Origin: an uncultured Pseudomonadota bacterium
GTDB lineage: Bacteria; Myxococcota_A; UBA796; SXON01
NCBI GenBank assembly: GCA_903844155.1
Contig: CAIMSU010000233.1
Span: 1 to 64,000, forward strand
Length of the DNA stretch: 64,000 bases
Reading direction: 5' to 3'
Within the stretch, counting starts at the first letter, position 1, and the number at the start of each line of letters is the position of its first letter. Shown one piece after another: positions 34,417 to 42,309 of the stretch. Both the position numbers and the translations under genes were made by a program. Under the pieces are notes generated by a model that was not told where the DNA came from, ran no database searches, and was given only the letters and a program-made list of their open reading frames with translations.

Positions 34417-36360
34417 ATGGATCGCCGCGAACTCGAAGAGATCGACCGCTTTCTGGCCTCAGTGGGCCAGGGATCCTTGCTCACGTACTATGGCTTGCAG
34501 GACGGCGCGCTGGCATCCGACGTCGAAGCGTTCGTCAAGAAGCGCAGGGCGTGGGCGCAGGGCCAGCAATCCAACCCAAAGTACAAGGTCGAAGCGCTGT
34601 TTCTGATCAAACAGAACGCTCTCATCCGCAAGGCGCTGATCGAGGAGCCGGAGGCCTACCGGACCCACCTCAAGTCCACCCACGCACAGCGAAACGTGGA
34701 GAGCCTCCGCGTGTTCATTCGCGGCACGATCAGCAGTGGCACGTTCACAGCAGCCGCCGAAGCGGCCATCCGCAAGCAGGGGCGGGAGCTGGAGCTGCCG
34801 GACGGGCTCGTGACGCAGCAGATCGAGGAGGCGCTCGCCGCCGCCGGCGTGAAGCGCGCCGGGGACGCCGAGCCGACGCCCGCCCCCAGCACCATCGACT
34901 TCTACGAAGTCCTGCAGGTCGACCCCTTCTGCACGATCGACCGCCTCGAACAGGCCTACCGCGCGCGATACCGGTGGGCCCGCAACCTGAATGACCTCGC
35001 GCTCTCCGCGGACATGCTGAGCAAGCTGGATCAGGCCTGGAACGTGCTCCGCGACCCGGACCGGCGTGCCCGCTACGACTCCCGGCGCGCGGTGTGGACC
35101 CGAGCGACCGAGTCCCGCCCGAACGGCATCCTCGGCCTGCTCCCCGGAACGGCCGAGCCGACCGCCGATACCGAGAGCTCGGATGACATGGTGAGCCAGA
35201 CGCCGGTCTACCAGCCCACATCGCGCACCAGCCAGGTCTCTGCACCCCGCCCGCTGGCCCGGACGCAGCCCCCAACCCGCATGCCACCGATGCCTCCGCC
35301 GTCGATGCGCGTCGTTCTGGACGAGCTGGAGATCACCAACGCGGGGTTGAAGATCCCGCCGATGCCGGCCCCACCGCCCCCTCGGCTGGGTCCGGCCGCG
35401 CCAGCCTCGGCGGAGCCAGACGCGGCACGACTCCGCGGCCCGAAGCTCGGCGTGGATGGCCCGGACACCGTGGTGGTCAAGGCGAAGGAGGCCAAAGTAC
35501 GCCACCGCCTGCTGATCCGGAACCAGGGCGAAGGCAAGATGCCGGGGCGCGTGGTCGCTGACCACGAATGGCTGGAGATCGCCAAGCCGCAGCTGGACCC
35601 GAAGCTGGCGACGCAGGTGGTGGAGGTGATCATCCACGCGGACCGCATGCCGTGGCGCTCGGCTTCGGCAACCCTGACGGTCGTGACGGATCACGGGGAG
35701 CGCAAGACGATCGCGTTCCAGGTCTCACGCCGGTCGTCGCTCCCGTGGGCGCTGGTGGTGGGTCTGCTGGGCATTCTCGCCGTGGCGGCGGCCGTCGGCA
35801 TCGCCTTCGTCGTGAGCGGTCAAGCCCACGACGCCGTCCTGAAGCTGACGATCGACCCGCCCGCCGACCACGTGTACGTGAACGGCACCGCCGTGGGGGA
35901 CGGCGCGACGGTGGAATACCGGTCGACGAACGTGGACGCCCCCGTTCGGCTCCGCGTGGAGGCCCAGGGGTTCGCGCCGCACGACGAGCTCGTGCAGCTC
36001 GAGGCGGGAAAGAGCCTCGACCGCAAGATCCGCCTCGACCTCTCCGACGCCGTGGACTGGGTTCCCCCGCCCGGATCAAAAGGAGCGCCTGTCGAGGACG
36101 GTGGCGCCCCGATCGTGCAAGCCCGAAGCGCGGAACTGGCGGCGTGTATTGTGACCGGGCCGCCTGTGGACGCGCACTTCCGCGCGATCGTCGACCCGTC
36201 CGGCCTGGTGCGCACCGTCCAGATCATCGCACCAGCGGGCGCTTCCGTGGAGACGACCCAGTGCGTCAAGCGCACCTTTCGGACGATGCGCTTCGGGCCG
36301 GTCACCGCCGACTACGGCGAGGTCGACGCCGTCGCCCACCTCGCGGCTACTGGCCCCTGA
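34417..36360 (+). CDS. Membrane protein with degenerate J-domain-like, PEGA-like and AgmX/TonB-like modules
   Basis: The protein has 647 residues. Two J-like helical modules are visible: about 20-75 (LLTYYGLQDGALASDVEAF, KVEALFLIKQNALIRKAL) and about 160-225 (IDFYEVLQVDPFCTIDRLEQ, SKLDQAWNVLRDPDRRARYD). In both the catalytic HPD is missing (QQSNPKY and RNLND in its place). A Pro-rich linker (250-345) and an Ig-like region (345-440) precede a transmembrane helix at about 446-468. Then come a PEGA-like domain (LTIDPPADHVYVNG...GFAPHDELVQLEAGK) and a C-terminal module with ELAACIV...FRAIVDPSGLVRTVQI and CVKRTFRTMRFGP, like the AgmX/PglI or TonB C-terminus. It could anchor the Hsp70 pair at the membrane. 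Short 53-bp gap after the second Hsp70. Confidence 0.75.
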   Translation: MDRRELEEIDRFLASVGQGSLLTYYGLQDGALASDVEAFVKKRRAWAQGQQSNPKYKVEALFLIKQNALIRKALIEEPEAYRTHLKSTHAQRNVESLRVFIRGTISSGTFTAAAEAAIRKQGRELELPDGLVTQQIEEALAAAGVKRAGDAEPTPAPSTIDFYEVLQVDPFCTIDRLEQAYRARYRWARNLNDLALSADMLSKLDQAWNVLRDPDRRARYDSRRAVWTRATESRPNGILGLLPGTAEPTADTESSDDMVSQTPVYQPTSRTSQVSAPRPLARTQPPTRMPPMPPPSMRVVLDELEITNAGLKIPPMPAPPPPRLGPAAPASAEPDAARLRGPKLGVDGPDTVVVKAKEAKVRHRLLIRNQGEGKMPGRVVADHEWLEIAKPQLDPKLATQVVEVIIHADRMPWRSASATLTVVTDHGERKTIAFQVSRRSSLPWALVVGLLGILAVAAAVGIAFVVSGQAHDAVLKLTIDPPADHVYVNGTAVGDGATVEYRSTNVDAPVRLRVEAQGFAPHDELVQLEAGKSLDRKIRLDLSDAVDWVPPPGSKGAPVEDGGAPIVQARSAELAACIVTGPPVDAHFRAIVDPSGLVRTVQIIAPAGASVETTQCVKRTFRTMRFGPVTADYGEVDAVAHLAATGP

Positions 36361-36399
36361 GACCCGCTGTGGAACGCCGTCCCGGGTGCTTCTGGCGGC

Positions 36400-36428
36400 T
36401 TGACAGCGCTCCGGCCAGCGACTAAACC
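36400..36428 (+). promoter_or_regulatory. Sigma-70-type promoter of the tRNA gene
   Basis: TTGACA (36400-36405, a perfect -35) is followed after 17 bp by TAAACC (36423-36428), a weak -10. The tRNA begins 12 bases further on, which fits a start a few bases upstream of the mature 5' end. Confidence 0.55.
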
Positions 36429-36440
36429 GCATGCGCCGTT

Positions 36441-36513
36441 GGGGAAGTAGCTCAATTGGTAGAGCGCCGCGTTCGCAATGCGGAGGTCGCCGGTTCGATT
36501 CCGGTCTTCTCCA
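36441..36513 (+). tRNA. tRNA-Ala (anticodon CGC)
   Basis: A 73-base cloverleaf: acceptor GGGGAAG/CTTCTCC with a G3-U70 pair (the alanine identity element), D stem GCTC/GAGC, anticodon stem CCGCG/TGCGG with loop TTCGCAA (anticodon CGC, reading GCG), and T arm with TTCGATT. The discriminator is A. The CCA end is not encoded (ACCC follows). Confidence 0.95.
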
Positions 36514-36546
36514 CCCACTCGTCCCAAAACCCCGTGGTCCCCGCCG

Positions 36547-37494
36547 ATGACCGCTTCGTCGTCCACCCCTCGCGCGACGGGCGCGTCGGTCGCGAGTCCC
36601 GATCCCCTGATCCGGTCGGGGTTTGCGACCGCTGACGATGGCGTGCGCTTGTACTGGCGCGCCGTCGGCGAGGGTCCGGTGCTGGTGTGCAACAACGGTG
36701 TCGGTGTCAGCACGTACTTCTGGCGGTACTTTGTCGAGTTCTTCTCGGCGCACTACACGGTCGTGCTCTGGGACTACCGCGCGCACGGACGGAGCGATCG
36801 GGTCGCTGACTGGCGCACGGCGGACATGTCCATCGAACGCCTCGCAAAGGACCTGCGCGCCGTCATCAACGCCGTCGCGGGCGACGCACCTGTGGTGCTG
36901 GTCGGTCACTCGATGGGCTGTCAGGTGCTGTTCGAGTACTACCGGAACCACGCCGACCGGGTTGTCGGGCTCGTCCCGATGCTGGGGAGCGCGGGCAAGA
37001 CCCTCGAGACTTTCTTCGACTATTCAGGTTCACCGCGGCTCTTTGAGATCGCGTCCCGGGTCGTGGATCAGCGCGGGGCCGCGTCCCACGCGATCATGCG
37101 CCCGCTCCTGCGCAGCCCGCTCGCGTGGTTCATCACGTGGCGGTTCGACCTCGTCGACCCGATGTACGCCCGGCGTGAGGACATGGTGAAGTACCTCGGG
37201 CACATCTCGCGGCTGGACCTGCGCGTGTTCCTGCACAACGTCCTGGAAGTCCAGAAGCACGACGCGTGGGACGTGCTCCCCACGATCACCGTGCCGACGC
37301 TCGTGGTGGCCGCCGAGCGCGACGCCTTCACGCCGATGTGGCTCTCGCGAAAGATCGTGACGACGATCCCAGGCGCCGAGCTGCTTGTCCTGGCCGACGC
37401 GAGCCACGCCGCGCTCATCGAACAGCCCGAGAACATCCATCACCGCGTCCAGCGCTTCCTGGAACAGCGAATCCCCGGGTTTGCTCCGCGATAG
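36547..37494 (+). CDS. Alpha/beta-hydrolase fold protein
   Basis: This 315-residue hydrolase has oxyanion-strand VLVCNNGVGVSTYFW, the YRAHGRSDR turn, the nucleophile elbow VLVGHSMGCQVLFEYY (Ser in GHSMG), an acid in VVAAERDAFTP and a His in LADASHAALIEQPENI. The substrate is unknown. The ATG at 36547 is chosen because the open frame upstream runs into the tRNA. It is 33 bases after the tRNA end and may share its transcript. Confidence 0.88.
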   Translation: MTASSSTPRATGASVASPDPLIRSGFATADDGVRLYWRAVGEGPVLVCNNGVGVSTYFWRYFVEFFSAHYTVVLWDYRAHGRSDRVADWRTADMSIERLAKDLRAVINAVAGDAPVVLVGHSMGCQVLFEYYRNHADRVVGLVPMLGSAGKTLETFFDYSGSPRLFEIASRVVDQRGAASHAIMRPLLRSPLAWFITWRFDLVDPMYARREDMVKYLGHISRLDLRVFLHNVLEVQKHDAWDVLPTITVPTLVVAAERDAFTPMWLSRKIVTTIPGAELLVLADASHAALIEQPENIHHRVQRFLEQRIPGFAPR

Positions 37495-37516
37495 TCGAGC
37501 GCGTTGTCGTCGACCT

Positions 37517-37855
37517 TCAGCGTCCCCAGTCGTCGCCCGGCGGCGTGGCCGGGGCTTCCGAGGGCGACGCCGGCCGACCAGCCGAGCGCAAAAGCGCCTC
37601 CTGTTCCAGCCGCGCCACCGTTCGGGCGAGCGTTCGGCGCCTCGCCCACCCCAGGATCGTCGCCAGCACGAAGCCAACGCCGAAGCTTCCCCAGAGCAAC
37701 CAGGGGATCGCGACGGGCTGGCTCAACTTCCAGGCGGCCAGGACGACGTCGAAGGACAGCGTCGTGGTGCGCGAGAGGTTCTGGACCGTGAACATGACCG
37801 CGCCGAGCAGGACGAGGAGGACGACGGTGAGCCGTGAGGCCTGGGACCAGCGCAT
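37517..37855 (-). CDS. LapA-like (DUF1049) small membrane protein
   Basis: This 112-residue protein has two hydrophobic segments (LTVVLLVLLGAVMFTVQN and VAIPWLLWGSFGVGFVLATIL) and a C-terminal charged helix (WARRRTLARTVARLEQEA). The first helix with FTVQN and the second with the GFxLATIL pattern match LapA/YciS-domain proteins, which act in lipopolysaccharide control in enterobacteria. It is 18 bases after the IPP isomerase stop and ends convergently to the alpha/beta hydrolase. Confidence 0.75.
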   Translation of the reverse strand: MRWSQASRLTVVLLVLLGAVMFTVQNLSRTTTLSFDVVLAAWKLSQPVAIPWLLWGSFGVGFVLATILGWARRRTLARTVARLEQEALLRSAGRPASPSEAPATPPGDDWGR

Positions 37856-37873
37856 CCGGAGAAAGTAGCCCGG

Positions 37874-38956
37874 TCAGCGATTGTCTGGGAGCCAGTCACG
37901 CAGTCGGCCGGTGACCAGCTTCGGGACGTGCGAAAGAGCTGTCACACTCCCCGCTCCCGCGAGGAGGCACGCGACCCGCAGTTCGTCGATCACGGCCGCG
38001 ATCGCCGCGTCGAGCTCTCCGCGCGCGTTGGCCTGCAGGAACGGTCTGGCGATGCCGCAACAGCGGGCGCCGAGCGCCAGCGCTTTGGCGACCTCCAGCC
38101 CGTTCGAGATCCCGCCCGTCGCACAGATCGCGAGGTTCAGACCCGAGAGTTGGACGACGCTGGCCGCCGTCGGAATCCCCCACTCCCGGAACCGCTCCCC
38201 GATCGCCTTGCTCGCCGCGCCCGTCGCCCGGGCCGTTTCAACGGCCACCCAGGACGTTCCACCCGCGCCCGAGGTGTCGACATGCGTGACGCCAAGCCCG
38301 ACCAGCCGCTCGCCAACGCCCCGCGAAAGCCCACATCCGGTCTCCTTGACGATGACGGGGAGGCCAAGCTCCTCGACCAACCGTCGAATTGTGGCCGCGC
38401 CCCCTCGGAAGTCCCGATCGCCGCCCGGCTGGACGACCTCCATGGCGGGGTTGAGGTGCACGCAGAGCGCGTCGCACCCGGTCTCGTCGACCATCGCCCG
38501 CAACCGCGCCGTCGGCGTCTCGCTCGCCTGGACGACGCCGATGTTGCCGAGCACGAGCGCATCCGGCGCGACGTCGCGGACGTGGTAGCCGTCGCGGATC
38601 CCGCGCACGAGCAAGGGCCGCTGGCTGCCGAACGCAAAGCCGATCCCGAACTTCTGCGCGGCCCGCGCGAGCTCGCGGTTGATGCGCTCGGCATCCGGCG
38701 TGCCGCCGGTCATCGCCGCGATGATCAGGGGCGCGCGGAGCGGCTTCCCGGCAAACGCCGTGCGCAGGTCGATGGCGTCGAGATGCAGCTCCGGGAGCGC
38801 ATCGTGGACGAGTTCGACGTCGTCGAGCAGCGTCGTACGGGCGCGAAAACCGACGTCGCCATCGAGGCAGAGCGCGATGTGGTCCGACTTGCGCGCGGCG
38901 ATGCCGGCCTGGGCTGCGTCCGGACCAGGCGCCGACAGGTCGTGCGGGTCGGGCAT
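37874..38956 (-). CDS. fni: Type 2 isopentenyl-diphosphate delta-isomerase
   Basis: This 360-residue FMN-dependent TIM barrel interconverts IPP and DMAPP. Motifs are ARKSDHIALCL at the N-terminus, PLIIAAMTGGT, FGIGFAFGSQRPLL, LCVHLNPAMEVVQPGGDRDFRG, PVIVKETGCGLSR, VDTSGAGGTSWVAVE and ICATGGISNGLEVAKALALGA. All match type 2 IDI (Fni). The ATG at 38956 shares its base with the TGA of the upstream lipoprotein (TGATG). Isoprenoid supply links it to quinone and to haem O/A, which needs the farnesyl transferase CtaB coded in the same region. Confidence 0.94.
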   Translation of the reverse strand: MPDPHDLSAPGPDAAQAGIAARKSDHIALCLDGDVGFRARTTLLDDVELVHDALPELHLDAIDLRTAFAGKPLRAPLIIAAMTGGTPDAERINRELARAAQKFGIGFAFGSQRPLLVRGIRDGYHVRDVAPDALVLGNIGVVQASETPTARLRAMVDETGCDALCVHLNPAMEVVQPGGDRDFRGGAATIRRLVEELGLPVIVKETGCGLSRGVGERLVGLGVTHVDTSGAGGTSWVAVETARATGAASKAIGERFREWGIPTAASVVQLSGLNLAICATGGISNGLEVAKALALGARCCGIARPFLQANARGELDAAIAAVIDELRVACLLAGAGSVTALSHVPKLVTGRLRDWLPDNR

Positions 38957-39312
38957 CAGGCGCCAACGCAGGCGGCGAACGCGGCGTCGTCGCACTCAAC
39001 GAACGCCCCGTCACACGTCGACCAGGCCGATCCGTCCACGATCTCATCGCAACTGGCCGTTCGCAGATCGTGCAGGCATTGAGCCGCCACGGACGCGTCG
39101 TAGGCGCAATCCTGCACTTCGCAGGCGTACAGCGCGCCGTCGCTGGCGTCGAGCTCTGAGCGGCACTCGCCGACATCGCCGTACATCGTGTCGAACGTCC
39201 CCTGCGCGCACTCGTACTGCCGCTCGCAGGTATATTGGTCGAGCTTCGCTCCGAAGGAGGCCGCGGAGACACAGCCGCCCAACGACCACGCGAGGAGGAG
39301 AGATGCCCGCAT
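38956..39312 (-). CDS. Cys-rich lipoprotein, paralogue A
   Basis: This 118-residue protein has a lipoprotein signal (LLAWSLGGC, Cys14) and a small domain with ten cysteines: DQYTCERQYECAQGTF, VGECRSELD, YACEVQDCAYD, AAQCLHDLRTASCDEI, STCDGAFVECDDAAFAACVG. The same spacing is found in its neighbour at 39321. Secreted and probably disulfide-bonded. No known domain is recognised. It overlaps the IPP isomerase start by one base. Confidence 0.78.
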   Translation of the reverse strand: MRASLLLAWSLGGCVSAASFGAKLDQYTCERQYECAQGTFDTMYGDVGECRSELDASDGALYACEVQDCAYDASVAAQCLHDLRTASCDEIVDGSAWSTCDGAFVECDDAAFAACVGA

Positions 39313-39320
39313 TCCGCCCC

Positions 39321-39680
39321 TCAAAACACCGTATTGATGAGGCACTCGCCCAGGGCGTTGTCGTCGCAGCGCGGGTAGACGTCCGCCGGGTCGCAGTCGT
39401 TGGCGTAGTCGAACTGCTGGATCTGGGAGCAGTCGTCGGTGCGAATGGCCTTGATGCACGTTGCCGCCGCCTTCGGATCGAAGTCGCAGTTGTCAATGTA
39501 GCACTGGTTCGCGGCGTCGCCGTTGTTGTCGTTCGTCTGCTCGCAGTCGCTCAAGCTGCTGTAGTTGGACTCAAACGCGCCCTTGTCGCACTCGTCGAGC
39601 CGCTTGCAGCCGAGCGCGTTGGCCGTGTGCAGGAAGTTGTCGGCGGTCACACAGGCGAAAAGGCCAAGGGCGAGGATCAT
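39321..39680 (-). CDS. Cys-rich lipoprotein, paralogue B
   Basis: This 119-residue protein begins MILALGLFAC, with the lipid-anchored Cys at 10. It aligns with the neighbour at 38956 through LGCKRLDECDKGAF, SLSDCEQT, NQCYIDNCDFD, AATCIKAIRTDDCSQI and PRCDDNALGECL. The pair arose by tandem duplication. Its gene is eight bases upstream of paralogue A. Function unknown; the location between a MauG-like protein and isoprenoid synthesis suggests an envelope role. Confidence 0.8.
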   Translation of the reverse strand: MILALGLFACVTADNFLHTANALGCKRLDECDKGAFESNYSSLSDCEQTNDNNGDAANQCYIDNCDFDPKAAATCIKAIRTDDCSQIQQFDYANDCDPADVYPRCDDNALGECLINTVF

Positions 39681-39702
39681 CGGGCGCTCCGGTGGGCCGC
39701 TG

Positions 39703-40872
39703 CTAACGCGCCGGACTGGACAACGTCCCCAGAAACGCCTCCAGATCGTCCATCTCGCGCTGCGAGAGCGAGAGGGGCTGCAGCGTGAGCTCGCGATGGC
39801 CGATGAGCGGCGTGCCCGGCAGCGTGCTGTAGAACGCGAGGACGGCGGCCAGCGTTGCGATCGACCCGTCGTGCATGTACGGCGCGGTATCGGCGACGTT
39901 GCGCAGGCTCGGCGTCTTGAAGGCGAGCGGCCAGTCAGGAAAGGATGGATCGAGGAAGCGAAGCTCGGCGCAAGGGTGGGCGGTCGCTTTGGGGCCCGAT
40001 GAGGTCGCGGGAGGCGCGATGAGCGCGGGCAGGTGCGCGTCCGAGTAGGGGCCGAGGCAATTGTAGGGGTCGTCCAGCACCGCCGTGGCGCCGAGCGCGC
40101 GCCCGATGTCCATGCCCCCCTTCGCGATCTCGGGGACGCCGATGTTGTGGAAGGATCCGTCGGTGAACAACGGGCCGGAGTGGCAGTTCACGCAGCCGCG
40201 CCGCAGGAACACGCGGAGCCCGGCTTGCTCGTCACCGGTCAGGACGGTCGACGAACCCGTCGCCCGGAGATCCGCGACGAACGCGTCGAAGCGCGCGGGA
40301 CCAGGACCGAGGGTGCGCTCGTAGGCCTCGAGCGCCTTCCCGACGAGCGCGAGGGTGAGGTTCGAATCCTCGGGCAGCGGCCCGAAGGCCTCGCCAAACG
40401 CGACGGCATCGACGTCCCGAACGCGAGCCTGGACGCTCTCGGCCGTCGCCCCCATCTCGACCGGGTTGCGCATCGGTCCCGTCGCCTGCGCCCACGCGGA
40501 GTCAGCCCGGCCATCCCAGAAGAACCACGTCTGCCAGGCGGCCGTCTCGACGCTCGGCACGTTCCGGTTGCCGGTTCCAAGCGCGGTGTGGACACGCTCG
40601 CCGTCCGTGAAATGGCGCTTCGGATCGTGGCAAGTGGCGCATGCGGTCTTTCCGTCGGCCGAGAGCCCCGGATCGAAGAACAGGGTCTTCCCAATGGCAG
40701 CGGCGGCCGGCGAGTCGGCGTAGCGGTTCGATGCCGACGGGGGCGGCGCGGGGACCGGCGACATCGTCAGCACCTGCGCCAGCTCGCCCGGCGTCAACGC
40801 GTCGCCCGAACAGCCTGCAAGCGCGCTCAGCGCCACGGCAAGGAGCGGCGACCTACAGCGTGTCGTGGACAT
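39703..40872 (-). CDS. Dihaem cytochrome c peroxidase / MauG-family lipoprotein
   Basis: This 389-residue protein has two CxxCH haem-binding sites (CATCHDPKRHF and CVNCHSGPLFTDGSFHNIGVP) and a lipoprotein signal (LAVALSALAGC, Cys20). Typical parts are IGKTLFFDPGLSADGKTACATCH, VPSVETAAW, WFFWDGRADSAWAQATGPM and FKTPSLRNVADTAPYMHDGSIATL. Such proteins reduce peroxide in the periplasm or oxidise protein substrates, taking electrons from cytochrome c. The ATG at 40872 lies within the end of the preceding FixH-like gene. Confidence 0.9.
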   Translation of the reverse strand: MSTTRCRSPLLAVALSALAGCSGDALTPGELAQVLTMSPVPAPPPSASNRYADSPAAAAIGKTLFFDPGLSADGKTACATCHDPKRHFTDGERVHTALGTGNRNVPSVETAAWQTWFFWDGRADSAWAQATGPMRNPVEMGATAESVQARVRDVDAVAFGEAFGPLPEDSNLTLALVGKALEAYERTLGPGPARFDAFVADLRATGSSTVLTGDEQAGLRVFLRRGCVNCHSGPLFTDGSFHNIGVPEIAKGGMDIGRALGATAVLDDPYNCLGPYSDAHLPALIAPPATSSGPKATAHPCAELRFLDPSFPDWPLAFKTPSLRNVADTAPYMHDGSIATLAAVLAFYSTLPGTPLIGHRELTLQPLSLSQREMDDLEAFLGTLSSPAR

Positions 40873-41344
40873 CGGCTGAGTCCGTCCCGTTCGGGCCCCG
40901 GATCTCAAAGTGGATGACCCACTCGCCCGCCATGTGGAATTTCATGCCATCGGTGACGTAGACGCCATCGGGGTGGACGCAAACGGGGGCGGTGCCGTCC
41001 GTCGGGGCGGAGCAGGTGCCCGGGTCCGTGATCGGGTGCGTCGCCATGCCGTGCCCGTGCTGGGGCATGGACGCGTCAACCGTCACGGTCGCGTTGGTGA
41101 CGGGCGCGCCGGACGCGTCGGACACGGCGGTTCGGATTGAGAAGAGCTCGTTGAACGGGATGGTCGCGGGGGTGGTCGACCAGGTGAGGTGGTACTTGCC
41201 GACGGCGGTGGTGACTGCGTCCGGGGAGGCAGGGACGGCCGACGAGGTCGCGCCGCCAGACGGCGTTTGCACGACGATCGCCACGGGGCCTCCCGGCGAC
41301 GACGTCGTCGTCGAACACGCGACAAGCACGAGGAGCGCGATCAT
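40853..41344 (-). CDS. FixH/YtkA-like lipoprotein
   Basis: This 163-residue lipoprotein (MIALLVLVAC, Cys10) has an Ig-like domain with NELFSIRTAVSDASGAPVTNATVTVDASMPQHGHGMATHP in pieces that match the YtkA/FixH family, and a terminal GEWVIHFEIRGP strand. The HGHGM segment could bind copper. Its place directly after ctaG, with an ATGA overlap, suggests a part in copper delivery or assembly of cytochrome oxidase. It overlaps the MauG-like start by 20 bp. Confidence 0.72.
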   Translation of the reverse strand: MIALLVLVACSTTTSSPGGPVAIVVQTPSGGATSSAVPASPDAVTTAVGKYHLTWSTTPATIPFNELFSIRTAVSDASGAPVTNATVTVDASMPQHGHGMATHPITDPGTCSAPTDGTAPVCVHPDGVYVTDGMKFHMAGEWVIHFEIRGPNGTDSADVHDTL

Positions 41345-42294
41345 GTCGCCCTCCCCTCGCCTTCACGCTGCATCGCCGCGACGTGCGCCAGGACGTCCCT
41401 GGCCCGCTCTGCCCGCTCCTCCTTCAGCCACTGCGCGAACACGTAGATCATGCAGCTCCAGAGCACCAGCCCGCCCGGCAGCCACATCAACAGGCCGCCG
41501 TAGCGCTGGTCCATGAGCGGCGTGATGCCCCAGATGCGCGGCGCGTTCACGTAGCCCTGGTAGATCATCGTGCTTGAAAGCGTGATGATCGCGCCGAGGA
41601 TCTTCATCGGCAGCGTCATGCAAAACAGGTACAGCATCTGGGCAAAGCGGTGGGGCTTCGGCAGGCTCGGCGCGGTGCAGAGCAGGCCAAACCAGGCGAT
41701 CACCGCCGTGGACATGAACATCAGGTGCTCGCCGATGTGCACGTTGTGGTCCCGGATCGCAAGATCGTACATGTACGGGATGTGCCAGAAGAACAACGTG
41801 CCGTTGTAGGCGATGAACTTCACGGGCAGGCTGCCAAAGAAGTCGGAGAGGCGTTTGATGCGCGGCACGGTCAGCGCCTTCTCGACCAGCCAGTCCGGCA
41901 TCCCGAGCACCGTCAGCGGCGCCCAGATGAGCGTCAACATCAGGTGCTGGATCATGTGCGCGCAGAACAGGTAGTAGTCGGACAGGTGATGGAGCGGCCC
42001 GTTGAGGCTCAGCATCAACACGAGCTGTCCAAGGTAGAAGCAGCGTTGTCGCCACGTCTCGCCGGTCACCGGCGACCAATTGTACCGCACCCGCCACGTC
42101 GTCATCGCCTGACGGTAGATCCAGCAGAACGCGAGGATGCCGACCACTACGGTGACGTGAAGGTCAAGCACCTTCCAGGCGTCCGGCGGCGCGTTCGCGT
42201 AGTCGAACTCGCGCGTGTCCCACGGCAGCACCACGCCCGTGTGCGCGCTCGCCCGCGAAACGGCCAGCAGGAGCGGCAGGAGGACCGGGAGCAT
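41341..42294 (-). CDS. ctaG: Cytochrome c oxidase assembly factor CtaG (caa3 type)
   Basis: This 317-residue membrane protein has about seven hydrophobic segments. Signature parts are CFYLGQLVLMLSLNGPLHHLSDYYLFCAHMIQHLMLTLIWAPLTVLG in sequence, FFWHIPYMYDLAIRDHNVHIGEHLMF, and several conserved His. This is the caa3_CtaG family (copper-related assembly of caa3 oxidase), not the Cox11-type CtaG. The N-terminus has a signal-like stretch (LPVLLPLLLAVSRASA). It lies 15 bp downstream of the subunit IV fusion gene. Confidence 0.88.
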   Translation of the reverse strand: MLPVLLPLLLAVSRASAHTGVVLPWDTREFDYANAPPDAWKVLDLHVTVVVGILAFCWIYRQAMTTWRVRYNWSPVTGETWRQRCFYLGQLVLMLSLNGPLHHLSDYYLFCAHMIQHLMLTLIWAPLTVLGMPDWLVEKALTVPRIKRLSDFFGSLPVKFIAYNGTLFFWHIPYMYDLAIRDHNVHIGEHLMFMSTAVIAWFGLLCTAPSLPKPHRFAQMLYLFCMTLPMKILGAIITLSSTMIYQGYVNAPRIWGITPLMDQRYGGLLMWLPGGLVLWSCMIYVFAQWLKEERAERARDVLAHVAAMQREGEGRAT

Positions 42295-42309
42295 GACGGG
42301 TCCGAGCCC

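Noticed and set aside
30131-36360. Housekeeping dnaK-grpE-dnaJ locus
   Set aside because: The VWA fusion, missing lid, missing HPD and membrane anchor do not fit the housekeeping set.
36478-36546. Upstream start for the alpha/beta hydrolase
   Set aside because: The upstream ATG lies within the tRNA-Ala gene; the ATG at 36547 avoids this.
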